From positions 9,770,826 to 9,834,825 of the forward strand of contig NC_051439.1 in NCBI RefSeq assembly GCF_001649575.2: a DNA stretch of 64,000 bases, in the 5' to 3' direction. A program made the translations under genes and the position numbers. Positions 26,801 through 36,785 of this stretch are shown here, in pieces (positions within the stretch are counted from its first letter, which is position 1; the number at the start of each line of letters is the position of its first letter). Source of the stretch: Kryptolebias marmoratus (lineage: Eukaryota; Chordata; Actinopteri; Cyprinodontiformes; Rivulidae). The notes beneath the pieces are model-generated. The model ran no database searches. It saw nothing but the letters and a program-made list of their open reading frames with translations, and was not told where the DNA came from.

Positions 26801-29340
26801 CCTTCCTCTCGTTATTAGCGTGACACTTTAGGATTGTAGTTGTGACCTTCCTGACAAAAAAATTGCAAAGTTTTAATCAGGAACGTGAGGTCAACAACAA
26901 GCCTTGTTCAGTTTTCTGATCATCTTCAGACATCCATGACGATGGGTGGGAATTTTTAAACAGCCTTGCATTGCTCCACCATTGTGCATGATAAAGTGTG
27001 TGTGTGTGTGTGTGTGTGTTTGGACAGACATCGAAGATGGTCTTCTTCACCCACATCCTGCCCACTGTGAGGATGAGCACCCACATTTATCTTTCACAAG
27101 CTTACCACATTCTTCCTCTCTCTCTCTCTCTCTCACAACGCACAAGAGACACACACACAGAACACACACGCGCCGCGTTTTACAGATGATGCGGCTCCAC
27201 GGCACCCCGCCCCAGCTGTGATGACCCACTGACAAGAGTTAGAACCATGCCGCCGCAATTCTTTCACCAACTCAGACTGAAGAGTTTTTAGTTTAATACT
27301 GAAGGAAAACATCTGCATCTAATTTAGGGTTGGCAAGAAGTTTCGTTGATTGTTTTTTTTTGCGCTCGTATAGTTTGTTGGTCAGTTGGTATTTGCAGCC
27401 AGAACAGACCGTCTTGGTGTTTAATTCAGTGATAAATCTTACAAGCACAACGGAGGGTTGATAGAAGGAATCATTTGATGTTTCTAAAAGTGTGCTCATC
27501 ACAGTTTTTTTGTCATATTTTGCTGAGAATTGGACACCATCTTAACAGCCAATGTTTTAGTCGTCCATTACTGTTAAACTGAAAACATCCATAGCGCTAA
27601 TATGGTCTGCGTGACGTAAATGTGATCAGAAGCTATATCTCTAGGTTTCTGTGGGCAACCATGCAACTAGCAATTTGTTGTGACCATGTGGACGAGTCCA
27701 CTGACTTTTATTTGTTCTTCATGAATCAGCTCAACATCAGTGAAGTCCTCTAAGCAACTACAGATTAAAGGTACAAACTTACCTTTTTAGGATGGGAAAT
27801 TTGAACCTAATTTTTTCACAGTTCATCTTTTACGGTTATTTTTAACAAAACAAAAGATAAGGAAGCGGTAGACAAGCGTGGCTCGCAGGACATAAAGGAA
27901 ACTGACAATAAGCCAGCCACGTTTAAGCTCGGAACTAATTAGATGCTTTCAGCCATTTTATTTTCACAGCTTTTAAGTTTAAATATTTAATTCATGAGTG
28001 ATGCGAACTGTAGTCTGCATTACCGAATACAGTGTACAGTGATGGCCGTTTAAAAATAGCATAGAGTGTAATAAAACGTGGCCCGGCGCTTGTGAATACA
28101 TCGCCGCGTGACACGCTGCCCTGCGTTCTGTGGCGTTTACGCGATGGGACCAAGTTAAGGGCGTTTTGGTCCAACCTTGTAAATGACGTGATGCGCAATC
28201 TCACACACAATCTTGCGAGCAGCGTCGGCTCTCAAAATGTGTCAAGGAGGACTCCGAGCCGCCACCACACCAAATTTCAGCTCTGTATCTGTAACCGACG
28301 GAGTTAGGAACACTTTTTTTGTTTTGGCAATCGAAGACGAGCTGTGGCAGCCATCTTGAATTACGGTGAAACTAAAAGTCAAACAGTTGTAGAGGTACAT
28401 CCAACAAGTGTTTCCTGAAAGTTTCAGTAAATCTGTCCAGTTGTTCGTGAGATGTTTTGCTAACAGACGAACAAGGTGGACACCCAGCAGATGATGGCAA
28501 AGTTTTAAGTGAAGACGTTGCAAACGTGTAGCGCTCAGATCAGAGTATGTGTTGTGAATGACTCTCAGCTACTACCACACAAAATCTCAGCCCAATATTT
28601 ATAAAACTGGCTGAGTTGTCACCATTTTTGTGTTTTCAAAGGTAAACCGGCTGTGGCAGCCATCTTGAATTTGATTGATTCCAAAAGTGAATCAGTAGTA
28701 GATGACCATCCAAGGATTACATTCTACAAATTTCATTGAAGCTTCTGAAGTGGTTCACGAGATATTTTGCTAACAGACAGACGCTTGCACACAGACTCAG
28801 GCAAAAACATTACTGGCTGCCTTCATTGGTTCACATCTGCACTGTTGATCTCTTTCTGTTTGTTTTTTACTTACCTTTTTTTTGTTTTTCTTCTAGATAC
28901 TGGTTAGAAGTTTTTTCTTAATGCTTAATGTTGGGTAGTTTTTGGTTCTCAGAAACCAGTTTTCATGACTCGGAGCCGCTGTGTATCTGTCAGAATGTAA
29001 AGAAGTGTCTGCTGAAGCTCTGTCACTCGGTGTGACCTGGACTGCAGCAGAGTCTCAGCTCTGAGTAAAGTCTTCAGTATGTGCCTCACCCCCCCCCCCC
29101 CCATCCCAAACCTCCCTGTCCTGAACCCCTGTGCCTTTGAGGGCGGAAGTGCACGCATCCCTGATGTAGCTGCGGAGCCATGTTGCCCCTGGCTTCCACC
29201 CCTCCCTCACCCAGCCACATCTCCAGGGTCAGATCAGCTCCAGATTGGCCCCCACGCATGCCTTTGAATGGCGGGGCTTAGGCAAGCACTTTAAAAGGAA
29301 GCCCATGTCTGTTTCCCATTTTGCACCCCTCGCTCCTCTC

Positions 29341-29378
<38 letters not shown>

Positions 29379-29503
29379 TGTGCGCGCACACACACAAACA
29401 CACACAAACAGCTGTCATTTGGCTTTTCAAGTTCTGTGCTGCATTTCTCCAGCTGGAGCTGGTTTATGACATTCCCTCTGCAGACTCCTGGCCTCTCATG
29501 CTC

Positions 29504-29545
<42 letters not shown>

Positions 29546-31995
29546 CGTTTCTCTCTTCCTCTGCCTCTCGCTCGCAGACGCACGCACGCACGCATACGAC
29601 ACAATCTCATCCCCCCCCCCCTGTTCTGCTCTTTCTCTTCTCTCTCCCCTTCCTCTGTCTCCCGCTCCTTCACATTCCTTTGCAGACACTGCGGATGTGT
29701 GTTACACCATCTGGTACGTTTGAAGGCAAAGAAAGAGCAAAGTCACACACACACATACACACACCATGTGCTAGCAGTCTGGAAAAGGAGGAGGGGGTGG
29801 GGGGTAGCAAGTGAAGGAGAAAGGAGGGGGGAAAGACGGGTGAGGGTTGGGGGGGGGGGGGGNNNNNNNNGGGGGGGGGGGGGTCAAAGGAAGCATCTCT
29901 TAGCAACCACAGGACAGTAATTACTGTAGCAGCAGCTAGGAGCAAACCAGATTTCCGCTGTGCGTTAAAGCACTGGCGTGGGCTACTTTACACACGGCAC
30001 TGACTAACCAGAGCCAGCAGCCTCCTCCACATGCAGAAAGGAGGGAGGGAGGGAGAAGGGAGGACTAACCCTGCCTTGATGAGGTCGGGATGTGTGTGGG
30101 AAAAGAGGGACAGCTAGCCAATGAATACGATCGGGTCAAAGTTACGTGAGGATACCTCGACTCGTGTTTATGTTCGAAACGGAACGAGCTGCAAATCGTG
30201 ACGATGGTGGCACACAAAAAACTGCTGCTCAAAATCTAAACTTAATGTTCAGATTATCCCTGCTCTGTAGAGTCACAGCTGTGTGGTCCTGTCATGAAAT
30301 CTTTGGTTTTGTTGCGCTGAAATCCTTTCATTTCTGTAGAGCTTCAGATGTTTTTTTCATCAGACTTTACAAGTATCATTCATTAGATGCTATTTATAGA
30401 CACGTCAACCTGCCTGATTTCAACAATGAGTTTTCCTCATGAGATCAATCGGTGCAGTGCGAAGAGAATATTTACTTTCATTTATCTCTTCGTTGTTCGA
30501 GAGCCTTTTTTTCTGCGCGTGTTTGTTTGTGGGAACACATGCGAGCCTGATGAGAACTCTGAGTTCTTGTAACAGAAGGGCCTTGAGTCATCACTGCTCA
30601 ACATGGTCATTTGGCAAAGCGTGGGTGCAGGATGCCCCCTGGTGGTTAAAGTGGAATACACACACATACACACAGCCTACACACCTTGAGTCAAAGCTGT
30701 TGCAGTCAGAAAAAGTGACCATTAGTGCTTCTGACGGCGAAATGGTAATGTGCAACGTGAGAATGTCAAGTGTTTAGGCTGCGGCACTTGTGTTTTAAAA
30801 TAATCTTTTGCTCCTTTTTTTTCTTAATTAACAGAACCAAGGTTGATGTCCGTAAATTGATTATTAGAACGCCTAAATATGCGTCTCCACATCTCCCAGA
30901 ATATGTCGCTGACTTGCTTCAATGTGGACCACAATAACCATGAATTATAGCTGCACGCCAGTCGGCTGAGTTCTGTTCTCAGCAGAAAAACAACCAAGCA
31001 GCTGACTTTGTAGATGCACTGCTAAAATGTGTTGACTTTGTGTATCAGAGCTGTTTCACAGTTGTCCCGATGATGTGTTTCTCCAGGTGTGTGATGAGCC
31101 TCCATCGATCTGCACCCCGATGAAGGAGCCCTTCTGTCCCCCGAGTAATGTTGTCCCCACCGAGCTATTCCGGGGCCGCTACGTCCACACCCAGCCCTTT
31201 GATGACACCCGTCGCTACCTGCCTCAGCAGGTGTGTATTTGTATGGATATATATTAGCAGATGGATAGATATGGATAGATTTTTAATTTTCTCTCTTTGC
31301 TGGTTGTCTTTAAGTCAACTCGTCGCGTCAGTTTCCGCATGGACGAAGAGGACATCGTCCGCATCAACCCGCGTAAAGACGTCGTCATCCGAGGCTACGA
31401 GGACTACCGCCATCCGGTCATGAAATTCGACACGGACCGCGAGGACATGGACTTCCGCATCCCTTTCAAACTGGACAGCAAGAAGTTTGAGTACCTCTTC
31501 CCCGATGGGCCTGGTGGAGACTCACACTCCGGCCCCGGCATGGGCATCGGAACGGGCATGGGGCTGGGGCTGGGCAAGGACACGGCCATTAAGACCCAGC
31601 CGTCGCCCCTCCTGAAGTCGAAGAAAGGCCGCCGGCGGAGAGAGGACGGCGAGCGCTCGCGCTGCATTTACTGCCGAGAGATGTTCAACCACGAGGACAA
31701 CTGGCGGGGGCAGTGCCAGGATGCGCCCGACCCCATCAAGCAGTGCATCTACAAAGTCAGCTGCATGCTCTGCGCCGAGAGCATGCTGTACCACTGCATG
31801 TCCGACTCGGAGGGGGACTACTCGGACCCGTGTTCGTGCGACACGTCCGACGAGCAGTTCTGCCTGCGCTGGCTGGCCCTGTTGGCGCTGTCGTTCATCG
31901 CGCCCTGCATGTGCTGCTACCTGCCGCTGCGCGCGTGCCACCACTGCGGCGAGGCGTGCCACTGCTGCGGGGGCAAGCACAAGGCCGCGGGATGA
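6154..31995 (+). CDS. spred1: Sprouty-related EVH1 domain-containing protein 1 (Spred1), six coding exons
   Basis: Coding exons are 6154-6185, 18406-18670, 22427-22595, 25538-25584, 31087-31230 and 31315-31995. All introns are GT-AG, phases agree, and the total is 1338 nt, 445 aa (human SPRED1 is about 444). Residues about 12-155 form the EVH1 domain (start [19 protein letters not shown]; end [13 protein letters not shown]). About 220-280 is the Kit-binding-like segment ([23 protein letters not shown]). About 334-445 is the Cys-rich Sprouty domain ending in GGKHKAAG. In the family, EVH1 recruits neurofibromin and the Sprouty domain anchors the protein at the membrane, lowering RAS-ERK signalling. 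Oddities are a Ser/Pro/Gly insertion in EVH1 (about residues 52-85) and a Gly/Met-rich linker before the Sprouty domain. SPRED3 is the main alternative, but the intact Kit-binding segment and the neighbouring fam98b favour spred1. Confidence 0.93.
12527..12628. other. Assembly gap (102 N) next to C/CT low-complexity sequence
   Basis: A run of N is followed directly by a poly-C stretch and (CT)n up to about 12652. Open reading frames that cross the gap are artefacts. Confidence 0.97.
16355..16930. mobile_element. PIF/Harbinger-like MITE with TTA target-site duplication
   Basis: The left end reads GGCTTCATTCACACTGCAG. The right end, reverse-complemented, reads GGCTTCGTTCACACTGAAG, an imperfect terminal inverted repeat of about 19 bp. 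Both ends are flanked by TTA (16352-16354 and 16931-16933). A 3-bp TWA duplication with GG..CC ends is the signature of PIF/Harbinger elements. No transposase is encoded, so this is a non-autonomous copy of 576 bp. It carries an internal palindromic TGACGTCA at 16496-16503. It sits in spred1 intron 1. The superfamily assignment rests on the TSD and termini only. Confidence 0.75.
17724..17842. repeat. (AT)n microsatellite interrupted by a 19-N gap
   Basis: An uninterrupted AT dinucleotide run from about 17724 to 17817 is followed by 19 N (17818-17836) and three further AT units. True length is unknown because the gap lies inside the repeat. Confidence 0.95.
19003..19010. promoter_or_regulatory. 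Palindromic CRE-like motif (TGACGTCA)
   Basis: A perfect 8-bp CREB/ATF consensus lies in spred1 intron 2 next to a TGATGCATGC stretch. Matches of this length occur by chance, so function is only possible. Confidence 0.25.
21390..21600 (-). repeat. Dispersed satellite-like repeat, inverted copy
   Basis: Its reverse complement matches the tandem units at about 28205-28800. Shared landmarks are ATTTTGCTAA.AGAC, an ATCTCAG..TA segment, GGCTGAGTT, CCATTTTTGTGTTTTC and GGCCATCTT. It is one diverged copy of a repeat family with a unit of roughly 330 bp. No coding capacity was seen. Confidence 0.7.
22596..25537 (+). other. spred1: spred1 intron 3
   Basis: The donor is GTATGG and the acceptor TTTCCAG. 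I find no convincing exon. A G-rich tract lies at 23058-23073. The 23900-24460 interval is CpG-rich relative to its surroundings but shows no coding signature beyond chance open frames. Confidence 0.6.
28205..28800 (+). repeat. Two tandem diverged units of a dispersed teleost-type repeat
   Basis: Unit 1 (about 28205-28500) and unit 2 (about 28540-28800) share an ordered series of blocks: CACCACAC..AAATTTCAGC-like, CTG.GGAGTT-like, TTTTTGT.TTT, GCTGTGGCAGCCATCTTGAA, a CATCCAA block, and GAGAT.TTTTGCTAACAGAC. Spacing is the same in both, giving a period of about 300-330 bp. An inverted third copy is at about 21390-21600. No open frame is conserved between copies. Confidence 0.75.
29341..29545. 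repeat. CT-rich microsatellite blocks
   Basis: Two (CT)n runs (about 29341-29372 and 29501-29545) are separated by unique sequence with (CA)n interruptions. Long open frames here encode only Ser-Leu repeats and are artefacts. Confidence 0.9.
29849..29883. repeat. Poly-G tract with an 8-N assembly gap
   Basis: A G homopolymer runs on both sides of N at 29863-29870. It is probably a sequencing drop-out in a G-rich, quadruplex-prone sequence. Confidence 0.93.
30633..30646 (-). promoter_or_regulatory. CTCF-like core motif
   Basis: TGCCCCCTGGTGGT matches the core of the vertebrate CTCF consensus on the reverse orientation. It lies in spred1 intron 4, 440 bp before exon 5. Motif match only. Confidence 0.3.
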
Positions 31996-34900
31996 CCCGG
32001 CGCCGGACAATGGGGACCCCCCCCTCAAAGCTAGCTGACAAAGGCAGTGGATAAAAGCGGAAAATTATTAGCCGGCATCCTTTTTTCATTCCTCTCTCTC
32101 TCTCTCTCTCAGAAGGGGCGATGTGTTGTTGATCCCCAGCTCTGAGGGCTTTTGGAGATTTCAGTTTGTGTTTGTCGCCGACAAGCAGCAGTGGAGAACT
32201 AACAATGTGCTTTTTTGGGAGCTCTGAGCATCAAGTTAAATGCAGGAGCTAAATCTGAGGTGACGAGGAGGACGAGACATCACGATTAACAGACTTGGAG
32301 ATGTTACTCACACCTGTACACACACACACACACATAAACACATCTCACATTCACTCTCATACATCGGCAAAGCCAGGCCACAACGTGTAACTTAATGAAG
32401 GAGAAAAAGTATATATTTTGTACAGATAGCGACAACTTAATGACAAAAAGAAAACAAAGCTACAACTGCATTGAGGACAAAAAGTACTTGCTGTTTGAGT
32501 ATGCTAAAAGGGACGTGTTCGTGTTTGTTTTTTTTTTTTTTTTTTTTTTTTTTTTGTGAATTTGCAGTTGGATAACAGTGGCCTTTCCTTCATGGCTTAA
32601 GCGTTTGCTGACAATGTATTTACTCACCAGAGAAAAATGCACTAAATGGAATCCCCCCCTCGATGAAAAATAACGTTTTTGGAAATCTTGTGGCATGTTG
32701 TCCCACACGTACAGTGATTTTCTTTTTTTTTTAATTTTGGGAGATGTTCGTGTTGGATGTAAAGCCAAGTTCCTTTTGTTTATCAAAAAGAATCAAGTGG
32801 TTCCAGTTACTTTTTTTTTCTGAGGTATGACTCAGCGTAATCTTTAGATTTAAAACAAAGTTTTTAAATTAAATAAGCAAAAAAAAAAAAAAAGCTCTTC
32901 AGGGGTGATTCAGACATTTTGATCGGATTTCAAATGAAGCATTTAATCCACAAGGGGAAGGGGAAAAATTGGTGGCAAAACGATCACAGCGACTTCTCCA
33001 CAACAGTTATTTCCTTTCTCCGCATCTATAAAGAACCTCTTGGCCCATTTATTATCCTGAAACTGACCCATTGCAGTTTCATTCACTTCAGTGAAAATGT
33101 TATCGATCACTTATTTACTGCTGTAGTAAAATTGGTGTTTTTGTTTCTTTAAGGTTTTGTTTTTTTTTTGCTGACATTTGTAATTAGTTTTGAATCAAAG
33201 GTTGAAATGTTGCTCAACCAGCAAGTTTTGCTTTGGTGGATAAAACGAAACAAACAAGGGGGGGTCCCGGTGCTCCTTTGGTAAACGACGAGGCACTTAA
33301 ATTAGGATTATTTTTGATTAAGAAACCTTCAGATTTTGGTATTAATCTGTAGATAAATTGAACTAATTTACCACCTAATTGGGACTGGGGGAAACCCGAC
33401 CTTAAAGCACTGCTCTCCAAGCTTTGGTTGCAGCACCCTCTCCAATATTTTGTTTGTTTTATTTTTTCTGTTTTCATGTATCGTTTACTGTTCATTAATG
33501 TAGTAATACGTTGTTATTCAAAACTCTCATCCACTCCTCCTATTTTTCTCGTTTTTATTTATCAGCCCCAGAATGAATGCCTTGTTTTCGGGAAAACCCG
33601 AGACGTGTCGTAGCTTTGAGAAGTGTGTCATTTGCGCTCGCATATGTCTTCATATGCCTCGGTGGGCTTTGTGTCGAGCTTCACCGCCGACGGCGCAGTT
33701 GGGGTTTCAAGTAAATGGATAAACGAAAGCCGATGGAGCTGACGCATCTTTCCAACGTTCAAAGTGTTCCACTACAAGATTTGGCAAATCTCATTATCTC
33801 AATCTTTTTTTTTTTTAAAAAGAAACAAAAATATATAGATATTTATTTTTCTAAAAGCAACAATTTGAGGGGTAATACAGCTGATGTGGAGGTATGTTGT
33901 GATTTCCTGCTATGTGAGATTGTCAGGAGACTCCCTTAATGATCCAAAATCCTCCCCCCACATCACCCCCGGGCCAACCACAACTTGTCACTTTTCCACA
34001 TGATTAAACATGCATTTTAAAAAAAGGATGTCGATTAGCAAGCTCTGGGGCTGCTTTTAGGTGGCGTTTGCTGTTTCTGGGTAGCTGCCTGCTAAAGTCT
34101 CAAACTTGCTACCAACATTAGCCTCAACTCGACTCATTAAATGGCAAACGAGCAGCCTCCTCTTCCTTTCAGGCCCCAACGCGTCCGCTCGTTTCTGACC
34201 AACTGCACCGGAAACCAGTTTGCTTCATCGCGAGCGCAGAAATATCCCCCCCACCTCCCCAGCACAAAGCTGACCAACGCTCCCTTTACTCTCTATGCAA
34301 ACTCTCTGAACATGTAGAGTCCTCTCTGCAGCCCGAGTCGGTGATGGGACAGGACACTTTAAAGCTCCTCACATAGCTGGCCAACCCCCCGGTACTAAAC
34401 TAAACACCTGTAAATATGTAACACTATATTTAAGTACCTATTATTAATAATAATAATCCCAGCTTTTTCTCTTTGAGATTTTAAAGATAGAGCTGTATTT
34501 ATCTTTGCTGTCAGCCTATACTGTAGCTTCGAAATGACAGCATTTTGTACATAGGTCACCTTTTAGTATTATTTCACATTGAAAAGTAGAGGGCTTCGTG
34601 ACAGATATAACTATTGAGCTTCTAATAGAGTCTGTCTAGTTTTGTACGGTAGAAGGAAGGATAATGCTAACACGGTACAGTAGTGGCAGTCCACTTGTTT
34701 CTAAAGTTTGATATGTATAACTAAATATAAATATATATGTATAAATACACATATAAAGCTGCTAGATACAATCACTAATTTTATTGTGTTGACAGAGAAA
34801 ATCAGCTATGAACGACTGTTAAACCTAATTCTCAACATATAACAGCCGTCGTGTTTAAATGTTTGATTGCTCTGTTGCATGATGACACGTGTGTGTGTGT

Positions 34901-36140
34901 GTGTGAGTATTACTATATATGTGTGTTCTCATGTGCTCACAAGTGGTGTATGTGTGTGTGTTTGTATACTGACCGGATGAGGTTGCTGGCAGTGTGTGTG
35001 TGTGTGTGGTGGGGAGGGGGGTTGGTGTGTAACCAAACGTTTGGTTGCTTGTCACATTCTCCCACTGCGATCGGGTCGCCCCGCATTATTATTATTGCAA
35101 GCTGAACCGAGGTCTGTCGAACCTGATTAAAACTTGCTGGCTGAGAAGCAAAAAAATAAATAAAATAAAAGAGCGTGCATTTATACAGAAGTGTAGAGAA
35201 TGCCGAAATAACTCTTCTCATTCTGCATTAACCAGCGCAGTGCAACTTCCTGTCATGTACTGTATTATATATGCAACATGTGTCTGTCCGCTTTAATATA
35301 TATATTTTTTTTTTGACCTGCATTATATAAGACTTCAGTTTTAACCACTTTGCTGCTAGTCTTTTATCCTCTTTCAATCTTGGAAATTGTGCATATCTTT
35401 GGGAATGCATACAAGTGTAAATTCTTTGACATTGTGTAGATTTAAAAAAAAAATAAGAAAGAAGCTATATAAACCTGTTTCTCTTCAGTGTATTGTTTAA
35501 AAAAAAAAAGGATTATTTTTCACAGCAGTGGAGTGGTTTTGTTTCAATTCTCCGATGCTTTGGTGCACTGATACTAAGTGTAAGCTTTTTTTTTTCTTTT
35601 TTTTTTTCATCCTACAGCGCTTGATGTAACATTTATGTGATTAGTTCTAAATAGTGGAAGACATTTGTGTTTTAAAACTTGCAGTATAAATGGTACTACT
35701 CTTAACTATTCTGTAAACACTACCTGTTTTTTCTCTTTTTTTTTAATCTTTGTGCATATTTCCTTTTTTATGTGCATCTGTTGATTCTTTTAGTGCCATC
35801 GGCTTTCACATCCTGACAACCTCAAAAAAGTGCCTCACGTTCATCTTAGTTTCCATCTTACAGTTTAACATCTCTCATCCTGGTTTTATTGGTTTCTACA
35901 CGTCTAGGTATTTCTTCTCATGGTTTGAGAATACCAAGTATCTGATGTAAAATGGATAGTTCCAATAACTCATGTCATAGTTGTATTTTCTTCATACAGA
36001 TGTAGCTTGTTACTTTTCATAAATATATAATGTAAATATGCATACCTATGTTTGTAACTGTTTTTATGTTACATCATACACTTGTAATTTGACATATCAA
36101 ATAACATTATCATAATAAAATGGTGAGTTTTAATCCTGTT
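31996..36140 (+). other. spred1: spred1 3'UTR
   Basis: AT-rich, non-coding sequence runs from the TGA at 31993-31995 to the poly(A) signal at 36114-36119. It contains CT and CA microsatellites (about 32092-32110, 32321-32334), a poly-T of about 29 nt (32526-32555), TG runs (34889-35009), and many AU-rich stretches including TGTAAATA-type elements (for example 34409 and 36030). Its length of about 4.1 kb and the single strong terminal signal suggest one long 3'UTR. Shorter isoforms are possible. Confidence 0.7.
36114..36119 (+). terminator. spred1: Poly(A) signal AATAAA of spred1
   Basis: AATAAA is followed within 30 bp by GT-rich sequence (TGTTGTGGTTTG), the usual arrangement for cleavage and polyadenylation. 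It is the last such signal before repeat-filled intergenic DNA. Confidence 0.65.
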
Positions 36141-36435
36141 GTGGTTTGAGTTTCACTGCGTTTCACGTCGTTGAGTTTAACCCCCAAAAAAACATGATTG
36201 GGACTAAAAATAACAGCTTGCATATGTTCAGATGCAACAAGCTGTGAGTCCACTTTGAATACAGAGACTCCAATGTGCATTAATTAGGAGAGTCACGGGG
36301 CTGTGCAAAAGTTATAAGTCACACCTCGTGCTTTTATAGTTTACTAGAAATTAGCTAATCTATTCGGTCTGCATTCTGTGGCTCTTTATAGCTTTGACCT
36401 TAAAAAACATGGAAATTATTATTATTAATATTCAG

Positions 36436-36785
36436 AACTGACTGCTGGAGATGGACACCAGCTCCCTGCGACCCGGAAAGGAGAAGTGGGTGAAGAGGAT
36501 GGATGGATGGATGGATAGGGTTAGGGTTAGGGTTAACCCTAACCATAACAAAAAAAAAGGGTAGTTTTAGAAATTTTCCTTCCCAATTGTTTGTGTGTGT
36601 GTGTGTGTGGGCAAATGTGTGAATGAATTGTCTGTGACACTATGATGCTCCGGCCCTGCGATGGACTTGCGACCTGTCCAGGGTGTCCCCCGCCTCTCGC
36701 ACAGTGACTGCTGGGGATAGGCACCAGCTACCTGCGACCCGGAATGGAGAAGCGGTTAAAGAAAATGGATGGATGGATGGATGAT
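36436..36785 (+). repeat. Two GGAT-tailed dispersed repeat copies (teleost SINE/LINE-tail type)
   Basis: Both copies carry an ACTGCTGG.GAT..GCACCAGCT.CCTGCGACCCGGAA block, then GGAGAAG.GG and a (GGAT)n tail. Copy 1 is about 36438-36515. Copy 2 (about 36650-36784) extends further upstream with a CGATGGACTTGCGACCTGTC block typical of abundant fish repeats. I recognise the family type but not its exact name. The 3' microsatellite tail suggests retroposition. Confidence 0.65.
36516..36545. repeat. Short interstitial telomere-like block, head-to-head
   Basis: Three TTAGGG-type units run into CCCTAACC, giving an inverted (TTAGGG)n/(CCCTAA)n arrangement of about 30 bp directly after the (GGAT)n tail of a dispersed repeat. 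Confidence 0.85.

Larger units (their letters stand above)
25585..31086 (+). other. spred1: spred1 intron 4
   Basis: The donor is GTGAGT and the acceptor CTCCAG. The intron is rich in simple repeats: GT runs at about 26503-26531 and 26997-27020, CT runs at 27117-27134, 29341-29372 and 29501-29545, G runs around 29850-29883 with an 8-N gap, and a tandem dispersed repeat at 28205-28800. A CTCF-like core lies near 30633. No exon is recognised. Confidence 0.65.

Noticed and set aside
29321..29920. 199-aa plus-strand frame
   Set aside because: It encodes (Ser-Leu)n from CT microsatellites and crosses an N gap in poly-G.
6154..31995. Calling the gene spred3 or spred2
   Set aside because: The Kit-binding-like segment, the [21 protein letters not shown] start and linkage to fam98b fit spred1. 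A spred3-like [12 protein letters not shown] stretch is the only contrary hint.
31522..32028. Long minus-strand open frame (168 aa) and plus-strand alternatives over the last spred1 exon
   Set aside because: These are shadows created by the GC-rich codon usage of the Sprouty-domain exon. They show no domain and overlap the well-supported frame.
36516..36545. Reading the telomere-like block as the scar of the chromosome fusion that joined the two synteny blocks
   Set aside because: It lies between spred1 and fam98b, which are neighbours in other vertebrates, so it is not at the inferred junction. It is also only about 30 bp and tied to a microsatellite tail.
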